In this document: positions 31,701-41,049 of the stretch, piece after piece
Position numbering within the stretch: position 1 is the stretch's first letter
Layout of the letters: each line of letters opens with the position of its first letter
From: a virus
IMG/VR virus record: IMGVR_UViG_3300043539_000496
Span: 1-64,000 of that record
Reading direction: 5' to 3' (one strand)
DNA length: 64,000 nt
The notes under the pieces: generated by a model
What the model was told of the DNA's origin: nothing
Database searches by the model: none
The model's input: only the letters and a program-made list of their open reading frames with translations
Made by a program: the position numbers and the translations under genes

Positions 31701-33753
31701 GATTATAAGTTTGTGTCTCTCCAATCTTAGTTTTTAAACCAGCTTTTTGTATTTTATCAAGATTTTCTTTTTCTTCTTGTTTAAGTATTTGCCATTGTCT
31801 GTACTTTTCATACTGATGTGAATCTTTAGAATTTACATAGTATGTATTACTAGACTTGTCATAACCTTCTTTTTTATTAGGATCAACTTCAACTTTATAA
31901 TTAAGATCAGGATAAAAAGGTACAGATGTTAAATACTCATTATTATCAGAATATATAGTGTATGATCCTGCTGGTTGAATATAGATATCACCATACTCAT
32001 CATCAAATTCAGTACGTGTGAGGTTTAAATCTTGTGGCCAGTCCGTATACTTTCTTTCAAGTTTACTTCTATCAATTACTTTTTTATTTTCATCAAGTAC
32101 ACCTGGTATAACTTTATAACCAATAGATTTGCATTTTCCTGTCTCAGGATCTTTTACATAACCATCAGGACATTTATCACCATATCCTTCACACCATCCA
32201 GTTTCTGGATTATATGTATATCCATCAGGACATCTAGGTTCTCCATTTTCATCCATCATTGGTTTTACAGCACCACCTGGTGCATACTGATTTAATTCAG
32301 GTACAGAAATATCATCTTCTACTATATAACCACCGTCAACATATTTTTGTATTTCATCTTCTGTAAGATTAATACTTATACCTCCATTTTTATTTTGGCT
32401 ACCAAAGGTTGTAGTTTTTACGTTATTATTAGAAGGTATAAATGGATCATTTTTAATTTTTTCATTAATTTCTTTCTGTGCTTTTTTTTGTTTGTATTGA
32501 TTTAGTGGAAACTTCATCCCTGCATTAGCAGAAAAACTTCCAGGCAGCATTAGACTTTGGTTATAGTTTACATTACCATAGAAATAACCAGGAAAATTCT
32601 TAGGCATAAATTTAGGTAAACCTTCTACACCTGCATTTAGATTAAAACCAAAATGTGGTCTTGTACCTATACCAGCTGTTACACTAGGGTTTACATTCCA
32701 TTTATAACTACCCGGTCTATAATTTTTTGAGTGATATTTATCACCTCCATAAAACTCAAGACCACCTTTTAATCCTAAACCAATATTGTTACTTGGATCC
32801 CAATCTAATTTTATTTCTCCTTCACCAGCTGCTTTGTAACCATGAGGTTGTTTAAATTTATCATAACGGTAATTAGCTGATAAACCTCCTACAACAGGAC
32901 TTTTTTCTACAGCTTTTCCAAAACCTTTTAAAAATTTACCAACACTTTCTTTAGGTTTTTCTTTTTCAGGATCCCATTTATCTGGACCTTCCCTATATGC
33001 TGAACCAGTCATCTCACCTGCATTGTACATAGCAAGATCATCATAATATCTTTCCCAGGCTCCCTCATATTGATCCTTACCCATTTTTTGTATTGCCTGT
33101 CCTGCAGCTTGACCCAAAGATGAATCATAAGGTTTTCCTAAATAACCTTTTAATGCCCAACCACTATCTTTGTTTTTTGATATATCTCTAGTCAATCCTG
33201 TAGTAAAGTTTACCCCATAAGAAGGATTTGACATTCCTATAGCTTTTGTGCCTTCTCCCAACAAACTTTTTCCAGAGGTAAAATCAGTAAGATTTTGTTT
33301 CATACCTATAGGATAAGCCTGTTCATTTGTCATATAAGGACTTATTCCTACTTCAGTATTCTGAATAGCTTTAACCATTCCTTTTGGCATCCATTTTGGA
33401 AGTATTCTTTTAGAATCACCATAATTTTTTTTCTTTGATCCTGGTGGCTCATCAGAATATCCTCCTGGTGCATATTGTATTAAACCACCTTCAGCATAAT
33501 ATTGAGCTCTTGGATCAAAGATTTTATTCTTTTTAGATTTAGGTTTCTTAAATAGAGGATGTTGTGCAAACAACCTATTTGTTGCTTCAAAACTTCTTGA
33601 GTATGATTTAGGACTTTTACCTTTTGGTAGACTAGGTCTTTTATTAGATCCACCCCTCTTAAAATTATTATCTAAGCCATTATTAGTATTAGTAGAATTC
33701 TTAGTTTTACTAAGATTTCTAACAGCGTCAATAAGTACTTTTTTATTATACAT
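28777..33753 (-). CDS. Modular cargo protein with two HExxH metalloprotease-like motifs and YAPGG boundaries
   Basis: A 1658-aa protein built of modules marked by YAPGG-like motifs at residues 86-98, 490-494, 1008-1012 and 1364-1368. Residues 1-85 are basic. Residues 190-420 alternate Gly and aromatic residues (GLGLKGGLEFYGG, VTAGIGTRPHFGFNLNAG), like strands of a beta-barrel. Residues 457-481 contain LTEDEIQKYVDGGYIVEDD, the tail seen at the end of the 1412-aa protein. Residues 508-541 hold two CPDGY...C hairpins and 1370-1384 a third. Two zincin-like sites occur: HEIIH at 1196-1200 and HEKGH at 1474-1478, each in its own module. A hydrophobic stretch (FAPYVIGAGTAALLG) lies at 1336-1350. A role in crossing or locally digesting the host envelope during DNA entry is plausible but inferred. 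It overlaps both neighbours by one base. Confidence 0.82.
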   Translation of the reverse strand: MYNKKVLIDAVRNLSKTKNSTNTNNGLDNNFKRGGSNKRPSLPKGKSPKSYSRSFEATNRLFAQHPLFKKPKSKKNKIFDPRAQYYAEGGLIQYAPGGYSDEPPGSKKKNYGDSKRILPKWMPKGMVKAIQNTEVGISPYMTNEQAYPIGMKQNLTDFTSGKSLLGEGTKAIGMSNPSYGVNFTTGLTRDISKNKDSGWALKGYLGKPYDSSLGQAAGQAIQKMGKDQYEGAWERYYDDLAMYNAGEMTGSAYREGPDKWDPEKEKPKESVGKFLKGFGKAVEKSPVVGGLSANYRYDKFKQPHGYKAAGEGEIKLDWDPSNNIGLGLKGGLEFYGGDKYHSKNYRPGSYKWNVNPSVTAGIGTRPHFGFNLNAGVEGLPKFMPKNFPGYFYGNVNYNQSLMLPGSFSANAGMKFPLNQYKQKKAQKEINEKIKNDPFIPSNNNVKTTTFGSQNKNGGISINLTEDEIQKYVDGGYIVEDDISVPELNQYAPGGAVKPMMDENGEPRCPDGYTYNPETGWCEGYGDKCPDGYVKDPETGKCKSIGYKVIPGVLDENKKVIDRSKLERKYTDWPQDLNLTRTEFDDEYGDIYIQPAGSYTIYSDNNEYLTSVPFYPDLNYKVEVDPNKKEGYDKSSNTYYVNSKDSHQYEKYRQWQILKQEEKENLDKIQKAGLKTKIGETQTYNPDSEYKFSTFSGDIADQDPNSDFTKRMSKEINAFKKLYEDPEYIPDNIKNQLFNDYQKKRKKGNIEAKPCPECSLYHGSTYDIGDDYVRENMNLSLVTKEYPDVIFKKDADGYEDAQNIDFEKQYTYADPSLDRKIPTYETPELELEGLGISRYEFPEGKSHPKRKNTYKLFLNQRYDTQPLIRKSSKIVNKKEDPLLRFITGYDREKGTPELYKSRKGWNERYIDATSKMHQDLENAENVKFPSFRGVPIASWDDYRARREYKKDWKNYVKNELPKLRERNRVAKEEYNTQLEELMQRKAYDEKLRQESTLVSDKYGGQLDSYAPGGWPPKGLRKSRKLPEPEHRINKITIGNSKDRATNLSAAQTIKAVQDRTVNLWNSAEGQRRLQNLINTTPALKANLFFDSKDMVSDLANTRNLNQEAITYTKTINDIIAEQNKIDSYHEQNLISDNDYFNTSVTLDNQLKTAEETYAKLLEDSNTQGGAFYDRNQNAFVINPKFFTNEELPSVGMHEIIHLPGVKRGVGRTSIDEKLGGLDLKNQLDFDLSNASNNNIFYKHLNKDGNYLQKAISYYNLNGGFERSPFLAELRENMLQDNIIKHPYQKVNSKMIKDYYKDYLKKEDKFPLRIFDIMTNKPKNFGLLSNTMNELPSFAPYVIGAGTAALLGNPFSAESNLEDNQYAEGGEPCPEGYIRSTATGECVLDVSAEQTPAEEWYKNWYTNRVIQDVEGQKLLNEARPKLLKRTEKFPEIDYDTKGLGDSSGMYNPMTGKISLNSSQITSPFIRDEVLFHEKGHYLTSPSMLDPEMDTYKKMKNHPVHKLREYETGLVNQALVPKNKVSKEEGKFYDYISGNYGEEISKRIMELRRLAGFKPDQEITDDDLKNFYQKAKTKGWTDPNSDAFVPALIDFQRFINSPQDLKMLLNKMAKNESRSIDEYAPQQAQYGGTPDYQLGDEINKATMEKLKKLGYTFEKIK

Positions 33754-36700
33754 TACCTAGGAGAATATTGATTTTTACTATTACTAAGTTTTAATATCAT
33801 ATTGACATTATCACATTGTTTCTTTCTCAAACTTAAGAAATTTAAATAATGTCTGAACTTTTTTCTTTGTAATTCTGGTTTTCCATAATTCATATTGTTC
33901 GGATTAAGCACCCTAGTGTAACCATCTACAGAAGTTATCCATGTATTTTCTGAAGAGTAATTACCTTGTAGAATTGTAGTACCTGGAATAAGAGCTCCTG
34001 TTGGAGGATAATTTGATCCTATTGGAAATTCATCTCTATTTCTTGTTATATCCCAGAATTGGTTAAACCTATATTTGTTTTCTTCTTTAGAGAAAAGGAT
34101 GTCATACGAGAATTGATTGGCTCCTAACTTAGGGTATTGTAATGATAAGTTTACATCATTTTTAGGATACAGGTTTAGATTAAGATATCCGGAAACTTGT
34201 TCTGTGTTATATACAACTGCTTGATCAAAATTATAATCAAGTACATGATGTTGATCAATACAACTTTCTCCATTTCGTCTGTAACATTCTAATGCATACT
34301 CCATAGATCTAGTAGTCATTACAGTTTGTCCAGTTACAATTGGAAACTCTAATTCAAACCCGTGTTGTTCACCATAGTAATTACAGAAGCTGTTACATAC
34401 ATAATTATGTTTCCATAAAGTATTATTTTTTACACTTATAAATATATCTTTTGTAGGTAATAGTGAATCTGGATGCCAGTCATGAAAACTAATCCAATAC
34501 TGTGCTTTAGGGTCATAACTTAATGTCCATGAAGCATCTTCAAATAATCTTGGATCACCTAGTAAGTATCTTATATTTTGTTGATTATCTACTATAAAAT
34601 AATCACCAGTACCATTAGATCTTAATGGTACATATGTCACACGATTTTTAAATTCATCTTTTAATCCGTAATCTTTCTTACAAAAATAAAGTACAGTACT
34701 AGAGCTATCATAGGTTGCTTGACAACCAATACCTGATACAGGATTATCTTGCCATGGGTAATCAGGAAAATCTTCAGTAAGTTTATATGGCATATATAAA
34801 ATAAACCACCATTTCATTCCATTCTGTGATATTTCTTTTAATCCTTCACCATAAGCAAATACTCTTCCTTGGTTTTGTGACATATAATAAAGTCCAGCTG
34901 GAGTAGAAATAACAGATCTCCTATTTTGAGAAGATCCATATTCATATGCTTTATCAGAGTTACTTACTGATTGTTGAGGTTGAGAAAATAATCCACCATC
35001 ACCAATAGTAATCTTAGTTCCTAAATCAGTTTGTAGTGTATCTACACCTTGATACATTAGTGGACTATCATTTTTAAATGTAATAAAAATACCACTTTTG
35101 TTAATTGCTTTTACACCACTAATTTGTGATTTAAATTCTTTATAGTTATTGACTAGATATATAAACCAACTATCTTTAACTGCTTCAGCTTGTTGAGGTA
35201 GAGAATATATTATTCTATCAGGGTAGTAAGTGTAACATAACTTTGCTACTTCAGGATCATAATATCTTGATTGAAGACTACCCGCAGAAAAATATTGGTT
35301 ATAAAGTTTTGATACACTTAAACTGTAATCATATATGTACTCACTTAATCTACCCATGACAGCTGGATCCATATCAAACATTGCTTGATAATCTGTATAT
35401 CTATATGGGTCATAATGTTTACCTCCTTCTCTTTCACTATTTTTTCTAAAGTCAACAAGTACTTCAGACTCAACAAAAAAATCTCTTATACCTGAATTAG
35501 CTAAATAAAAATATGCATTTTTTACTGACCAAATACCAGCATAGTATTGAATCCAAAAGAATGGTGGAAACGGAACAACTGTAAAAAATCCATTTCTTGT
35601 ATCATTTGTATAATCATAAAATGCTGTTTGTCCTATTGCATTTTGTCTCCAATAGTCTAGTCTATAAGATGCACTTGGTCTTGCACCTACACCTGGTATT
35701 GCAGGTGTTCCTGGAATAAAAGCTTCAGCTAAATTATTTATATCATACAGTTGACTATTTACTTTAAATCTAGCTTGAGGTATCATGCTATGTAAATAGT
35801 AGTTGTACTCAAATCCATCAGGTTGATCATATAACCAATCATAAAAGAACATCATATTGTTCTTTTCTGTATATCTATTTATATAAGTATCTCCACCAAA
35901 TAATACAGGAGTTCTTTGTATAGTTTTAAAGTTATATGTTTTATTATCTGTTGGACATATCCAATTTGTAGGAATTAAATTATAATCTTTTAATTTTTGC
36001 TCACATGTTGTAATTACAATTTGATACTCACTTCCTAGTTGACCATACTGATTTCTAACTCTACCTTTTAAACCACCATAATGACTAGCAATAGTTTGTC
36101 TAAAACCAACATCTTTATCATCTTCATTAAAATTAGGTGTAAATGTAGATGGAGTAGCTTGAGATTGTACCAAGCTTCCTAATGTAACTAATGATTTATC
36201 TTGAACACCTGATGTAATTAAATGAGGTCCAATGTTTGCACCATCAGGAACTCCTGGAATATAGTCAGGTCCTGAAGTAGTTCTTATTGTTACGGCATCA
36301 GATCTTTTTAAATTATTTATTTTATAACCATATGTTATAGCAGGAAATATATTGTCTTGATACTTAGAAACATTTTGTATATTATCTCTTAAATAAAAAC
36401 TATCTCTTATTCTAAATCTTAATAGTTCATTATTTGAAATTTTTCTCATGTTAGAATAATAACCATGACTTATAGATTGTAATCCATATTGTCTAAAAGG
36501 TACTATTGCATAAAATATTTTTAATGTAACATCTGCACCTTCTGAAAAATAAAACACAACTTGATTTAATGCACCTAATGATCTTGTAACAGGATCTAGA
36601 TATGCCCATCTAGGAAACTCAATTGTTCCAGCAAGTGATAATAAACCTGGTATACCAGCATCATCTGCATTAGTATTTATAACACCAATTAAACTATTTA

Positions 36701-39323
36701 TTTCTGTTGCATATTGTGTATTACTATATCCTGCTGCAATAGCTGTAAATACATCACTATATGCAGTACCACTTGAATAATACGTGTTAATAAAAGGATT
36801 GTATCCAGTAAGTAGATTAGTTAATGCATTATCAATATTCCCTAAAGCATTGTTTTGTGCAAGTGCATCGTCAATTTGACCACCAGTTCCAGGTGTACTA
36901 TTACCTCCAACAAATGTTCCTGAACCAGTTGGACCAAAACTAAGATTGATTGGATTAATTCCTCCTGTTCCTCTAACTTGTTCTGTATATGAATTTATAA
37001 TTGGTTCATTTACTGTTCTCTTACCTAACATAGATATGATAGCTTCAGCTACACCAGCAACTATCATTGGTAGAATTACATCATCACTTAATAGTTTCCA
37101 TTTTGGATGACCATTAGGTTCTTGAAAATTTATATCGGCATAACCACTTAATGTTCCATATAATTTAAACTCTGTGGTAGAGAGAAATGGAGTACGGAAC
37201 ATTGTATCCGGGGAATGAAATGTAAATATATCATTAGGTATATTTTGATCTAAATCATTTCCTGCAGCATCTTGATTTCTAATATATGGATCATTATACA
37301 AGTAATTATGATCACCTGGTGTATTAGAATTATTTAATGGAAGAATAGTATTATAAGGATAGTTTGGATAAAGTCCAATTACATCAGAAGGAATATTATT
37401 TCTTATTTTATAACTTCTAAAATTATTAACCATTCCTTTGGCAATAATAGTTTTATTACCTTCTCTAGAACCTCTAAGAATTTCATAACCAACTATACCA
37501 GGAATATCATTTCCATTTTGATCTTTTGGAAGCATTATGTTTTCAAAATAAACTCCCATTAATCTAATAAAATATTCATCAGCACCAGCACTTGTTGTAT
37601 TTGAATTTGGTCTAAAATGTAATGCTTGTGTAGCAGGACTGTTATTTATAAAATTTTCAGGAAACTTATGATGTCTTATTGGTAAACCACACAAATCATA
37701 ATTACCGACACTCTGTCCTGGTAGTAGTTGAGCAGCAGGTCCTGTCCAACAATATCTACTTGGATTCCAAATATCAGGTCTGTTATCTGGATATATTTCT
37801 TCTGATTCCCAATAACCCATTTCTCCAATTGCAACTACAGTACCTCCATCATCAGTTGTTGTACCTACAACAGGACCCGGTGCTATATTTATTGTAGCTG
37901 TATTATAAACTTCAAATACTTGATCATCTGTTGCTAATATATTTTTATCAGGATTTAATAAAAAATCAGATGTTTCATTTAATGCAGGTCCTCCTGGAAT
38001 TTGAAATTGTCTTGGAGCACGTCCTGGAATATGATATGAAGAAGACTTATCTCCTGTATCATAAATCCATCTAATGTAGAAAGTATAAACTTCATCTCTA
38101 AGATAATTTGTTTTATTACCTCCCTTCATGTAATAATCAGCAGGATACTCAACACTTGCCCATCTTGTGCTAATCATATTAGCAAGTGGTTGATAATTAA
38201 AATCAAATTTAGATCTAGGACCTACTCGTAATAAATAATCATTTACTTCTGCTATTTGATCAGATGTTTCAAATACAGGAGTTTGAATTGGTAATTGTTC
38301 TAAAGGAACTTTTATAAGACTAGGATTAATTTGATCAATTGCAATTCTATTTGTATTAGTAGAATAGATTCCCATTTGACTAGCTACAGTTTGTTGATTT
38401 GTAGCTTCTACAATTACCAAAATAAATTCATCAAAGTTTTCTGAATCAACTTCTACATCTAATATTAACGAACCCTCTAGATCATTTACAGTATAGATAA
38501 ACTGAAAGTTACTTTGTGAAAACCAATCTGTTACTCTTTGTCCTTTAATACTATATGCAATAACTGCAAAATAAGTTCCATTGGCTAATGTTCCACCTGA
38601 TTGACCTAGTGTTAAATTAAGACATGGTGTCTCCATTAATCTAGCAAGTCTGGTATCATCACAATTAAGTGAGTTTATATATGTTGTAAATTCACATGGT
38701 TGTGCTGGAGTTACTTTTTCATACCAAGGAACACCTGGCCAAAGAAAATTTACAACAGTACCATTAGAATAATAGTTCATATTTAAACCACCTAACCATT
38801 GATAATCAGATGTTGGCCATGTTTGAGGATCTCCAATATTTAAATATCTATCTGGATTAAATCCATCTGCCCAATACACTTGCCAAGAACAATCTTCTTT
38901 TTCTCTAGATGCTCCAGATATAAGATATCTTTTATCAAAGTTTAAACATGGGTCTTGTACAATTTCTCTGTATCTACAAGAGTCCTCTTCATACAACCCT
39001 ATTTCAGAAGTTATTCTTTGTCCTTGTGAATTATGTCCTGCAGTAAATATTACCCATTTATCTGAATAAAGATATATAGCACCTACTATATGTTTGTCTG
39101 TTGCTGTAGCTGGCATTGATAGTCCAGTAACACCACATGGTTCATTTCCTATTTCATTAGATAATGTATTAACATCTCCTTCAATAGTATTGTTAACTAC
39201 ATTAATTGCATGAGTCCACATTCCTTCAGATACAAATGAAGGATCAGAATCTTTATTTAATCCTTTTGAAAAAGAATTAGTAAATACTTTAGACGTATCT
39301 TGTATACCCTGTTTCTTTGCCAT
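33753..39323 (-). CDS. Tail nozzle ('muzzle') protein
   Basis: A 1856-aa protein directly downstream of the two short ring/adaptor genes, which is the position of the long tail nozzle gene in crAss-like podoviruses (functional counterpart of T7 gp12 and P22 gp10). The N terminus, with FTNSFSKGLNKDSDPSFVSEG at about 11-31, followed by HAINVVNNTIEGD, is typical of this family. The next segment is beta-rich with Trp and Tyr patterns (WVIFTAG, CSWQVYWADG) consistent with a propeller. The protein would form the distal tube of the tail and bind fibres or cargo. A Gly/Thr/Asn-rich insertion near residues 800-890 is probably an exposed loop or extra domain. No enzymatic motif was noticed. The stop TAA shares a base with the ATG of the next gene. 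Family assignment is from pattern memory and synteny. Confidence 0.85.
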   Translation of the reverse strand: MAKKQGIQDTSKVFTNSFSKGLNKDSDPSFVSEGMWTHAINVVNNTIEGDVNTLSNEIGNEPCGVTGLSMPATATDKHIVGAIYLYSDKWVIFTAGHNSQGQRITSEIGLYEEDSCRYREIVQDPCLNFDKRYLISGASREKEDCSWQVYWADGFNPDRYLNIGDPQTWPTSDYQWLGGLNMNYYSNGTVVNFLWPGVPWYEKVTPAQPCEFTTYINSLNCDDTRLARLMETPCLNLTLGQSGGTLANGTYFAVIAYSIKGQRVTDWFSQSNFQFIYTVNDLEGSLILDVEVDSENFDEFILVIVEATNQQTVASQMGIYSTNTNRIAIDQINPSLIKVPLEQLPIQTPVFETSDQIAEVNDYLLRVGPRSKFDFNYQPLANMISTRWASVEYPADYYMKGGNKTNYLRDEVYTFYIRWIYDTGDKSSSYHIPGRAPRQFQIPGGPALNETSDFLLNPDKNILATDDQVFEVYNTATINIAPGPVVGTTTDDGGTVVAIGEMGYWESEEIYPDNRPDIWNPSRYCWTGPAAQLLPGQSVGNYDLCGLPIRHHKFPENFINNSPATQALHFRPNSNTTSAGADEYFIRLMGVYFENIMLPKDQNGNDIPGIVGYEILRGSREGNKTIIAKGMVNNFRSYKIRNNIPSDVIGLYPNYPYNTILPLNNSNTPGDHNYLYNDPYIRNQDAAGNDLDQNIPNDIFTFHSPDTMFRTPFLSTTEFKLYGTLSGYADINFQEPNGHPKWKLLSDDVILPMIVAGVAEAIISMLGKRTVNEPIINSYTEQVRGTGGINPINLSFGPTGSGTFVGGNSTPGTGGQIDDALAQNNALGNIDNALTNLLTGYNPFINTYYSSGTAYSDVFTAIAAGYSNTQYATEINSLIGVINTNADDAGIPGLLSLAGTIEFPRWAYLDPVTRSLGALNQVVFYFSEGADVTLKIFYAIVPFRQYGLQSISHGYYSNMRKISNNELLRFRIRDSFYLRDNIQNVSKYQDNIFPAITYGYKINNLKRSDAVTIRTTSGPDYIPGVPDGANIGPHLITSGVQDKSLVTLGSLVQSQATPSTFTPNFNEDDKDVGFRQTIASHYGGLKGRVRNQYGQLGSEYQIVITTCEQKLKDYNLIPTNWICPTDNKTYNFKTIQRTPVLFGGDTYINRYTEKNNMMFFYDWLYDQPDGFEYNYYLHSMIPQARFKVNSQLYDINNLAEAFIPGTPAIPGVGARPSASYRLDYWRQNAIGQTAFYDYTNDTRNGFFTVVPFPPFFWIQYYAGIWSVKNAYFYLANSGIRDFFVESEVLVDFRKNSEREGGKHYDPYRYTDYQAMFDMDPAVMGRLSEYIYDYSLSVSKLYNQYFSAGSLQSRYYDPEVAKLCYTYYPDRIIYSLPQQAEAVKDSWFIYLVNNYKEFKSQISGVKAINKSGIFITFKNDSPLMYQGVDTLQTDLGTKITIGDGGLFSQPQQSVSNSDKAYEYGSSQNRRSVISTPAGLYYMSQNQGRVFAYGEGLKEISQNGMKWWFILYMPYKLTEDFPDYPWQDNPVSGIGCQATYDSSSTVLYFCKKDYGLKDEFKNRVTYVPLRSNGTGDYFIVDNQQNIRYLLGDPRLFEDASWTLSYDPKAQYWISFHDWHPDSLLPTKDIFISVKNNTLWKHNYVCNSFCNYYGEQHGFELEFPIVTGQTVMTTRSMEYALECYRRNGESCIDQHHVLDYNFDQAVVYNTEQVSGYLNLNLYPKNDVNLSLQYPKLGANQFSYDILFSKEENKYRFNQFWDITRNRDEFPIGSNYPPTGALIPGTTILQGNYSSENTWITSVDGYTRVLNPNNMNYGKPELQRKKFRHYLNFLSLRKKQCDNVNMILKLSNSKNQYSPR

Positions 39324-39325
39324 AA

Positions 39326-40381
39326 CTAAATAACTCTACTATTTGTGTTTCTTCTATAGTAAGGATTGTTAGGTGAGTGACTCATAAACATATAGTAGTA
39401 TTTACCATACTGAGCTTTTCTATTTGCCCACCAAAGTTTTTCCATTTCTCTAAAGTTTGGAGTATTAACTAGATTGAGTGCTTGATTTCTTGCAACTCTT
39501 AGTCTTTGTTCTATAAGTTGCATTCTTTGAGCAACATCTTCTCCATTAATATAAAGATTCTCTAGTATTCTTGCTTTTAATGCATACTCATAATATTCAT
39601 TAAGAAGGTCATGATCGGGAACCATTAGATTACCATTATCATCAAGTAGTTCACCTTGGTAATTTAAATAAACTTTTTCACTTTCAAAAGTTGTAAATAA
39701 AAACCCATCTTTTATCCAACCCTCATTTGGTGTATTATAATATAAGTTTGGACAGTCGCATTCAATTTCTTGACTTGACTTCATTCGTAGTGGTAAAAGT
39801 TTTGAATAGGTTCTTGTTGTTCCTGTATTTAAAACTTGTATTAGTTCATACTTCTCACCTTTACAGTTCATAAATACTCTTGGTCTAATACAGGTATCAC
39901 CATATGGATTAAGTGGATCAACAGAATCAGGAATTACTACAGGAGCACATGTAGGAGGATTTGTATTACTAGAACATGCTGCAGTATTATTACAAGGATT
40001 TGAACCACACGTAGAACAATTAATTGTTGGTGCTGCACACTGATTTACAGTAGATGGAACTTCTTTATAAGGTACTTCTTGTATGTTGGTACCACCAGCA
40101 GGATATCCATAACCTACAAAATCTTTATATTCTCCACAAACAAATGCAAAATTAAATGTATAAAAGTCATCAGGTAATTTTACTTTATTATGACATACTT
40201 CAAGTATTGTTTCTTTCTGCTGATTAATTCTTAAACCTAAATCATAATTAATCTTTTTTACAAGTTTAATTAATTGTTGAGGCTCAATCATATTTTCCAA
40301 TGCAAATGTATGCATGTCAATAGTAACATCTTCCAACAACTGGTCAAATGTTCTGTATTTTAGTGTGTAGTTAAAATCCAT
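39326..40381 (-). CDS. Tail ring/adaptor protein with Cys-rich insertion
   Basis: A 351-aa protein. MDFNYTLKYRTFDQLLEDVT at the N terminus, then LIKLVKKINYDLGLRINQ at 37-54 and KLPDDFYTFNFAF, match a small ring or stabilisation protein conserved next to the nozzle gene in crAss-like phages. The C-terminal third is helical and aromatic (YYEYALKARILENLYIN, YGKYYYMFMSH). Residues 115-145 form an unusual insertion with six cysteines (C115, C122, C125, C130, C136, C145) among Asn, Thr and Pro, perhaps an exposed loop held by disulfides or metal. It overlaps the start of the 222-aa gene's stop by one base and lies 2 bases from the nozzle gene, so all three should be co-translated in a tail assembly operon. 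Exact ring position cannot be assigned from sequence alone. Confidence 0.8.
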   Translation of the reverse strand: MDFNYTLKYRTFDQLLEDVTIDMHTFALENMIEPQQLIKLVKKINYDLGLRINQQKETILEVCHNKVKLPDDFYTFNFAFVCGEYKDFVGYGYPAGGTNIQEVPYKEVPSTVNQCAAPTINCSTCGSNPCNNTAACSSNTNPPTCAPVVIPDSVDPLNPYGDTCIRPRVFMNCKGEKYELIQVLNTGTTRTYSKLLPLRMKSSQEIECDCPNLYYNTPNEGWIKDGFLFTTFESEKVYLNYQGELLDDNGNLMVPDHDLLNEYYEYALKARILENLYINGEDVAQRMQLIEQRLRVARNQALNLVNTPNFREMEKLWWANRKAQYGKYYYMFMSHSPNNPYYRRNTNSRVI

Positions 40382-41049
40382 TATCTTAATGCATTTTGAC
40401 CATCATCAGGCCCATCAGTTGGAACCTGCATAGCCATGGTTAATTCTTTTATAACAAACTGCTCTATTTCAGAAAATAAATATTCTGGAAAAGGTAATGG
40501 ATCATTCTGTCTAATAAGACAAGGATCTGTATTACAATTATACTCTGCAGTACTTCCTTCAAATACAGCTTCAATTCTTATTGCTTCCCAGTCTATATTG
40601 GGACAATATAAGTAACCGTTAAGATACCAGAAGTAAGGTCTCTTATTATATTTAAATGTTGTTGACTTAGTTATAGAAACCCAAGTACCAGGATCTGTTC
40701 TGAACATTTCTATTGATCCATCTATAGAAGATACAGTACGAATAATAGGACCCATTGCTCCATCAAAAATTGTAGGTAGTTTATCTTTTGTTCTTTTAAA
40801 ATAACATCCTGAATATACACCAATACATCCTGCTTCAACTCTATCAACATCAATAAGTTCAACATAAGAAAGAACATTGAAGATAGAACTTATCTTCATT
40901 AATCTAAATTGATTATCTTCTCTCTTTAAAAGAGTTTGCCCATACTTTGTTATTGCAGAATATATAACTCTGTCAGTAAGAAAAGGATCTTCCTTTACAG
41001 CTTTTAATGTATTTCTTACTCGTGATACGGCATCTCCAATTGTTGTCAT
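40381..41049 (-). CDS. Tail stabilisation/ring protein
   Basis: A 222-aa protein with the conserved crAss-like pattern IGDAVSRVRNTLKAVKED near the N terminus, KYGQTLLKREDN in the next helix, GPIIRTVSSIDGS in the middle, and YLFSEIEQFVIKEL followed by Met and a PTDGPDDGQN end. I recognise it as the short protein next to the nozzle gene that has been compared with the P22 gp4-type tail stabilisation protein. It would sit between portal and nozzle and close the head-tail junction. Four-base overlap with the upstream 193-aa gene (ATGA type) and a one-base overlap downstream show tight coupling. Several cysteines (C75, C82 region and the CNTDPC pair) are conserved in the family as I remember it. 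Assignment rests on pattern memory and gene order. Confidence 0.82.
   Translation of the reverse strand: MTTIGDAVSRVRNTLKAVKEDPFLTDRVIYSAITKYGQTLLKREDNQFRLMKISSIFNVLSYVELIDVDRVEAGCIGVYSGCYFKRTKDKLPTIFDGAMGPIIRTVSSIDGSIEMFRTDPGTWVSITKSTTFKYNKRPYFWYLNGYLYCPNIDWEAIRIEAVFEGSTAEYNCNTDPCLIRQNDPLPFPEYLFSEIEQFVIKELTMAMQVPTDGPDDGQNALR

Noticed and set aside
28777-33753. Double-glycine motifs as classical bacteriocin leader cleavage sites
   Set aside because: They occur many times inside long proteins, without the usual hydrophobic leader pattern and without a C39 peptidase gene in the window.
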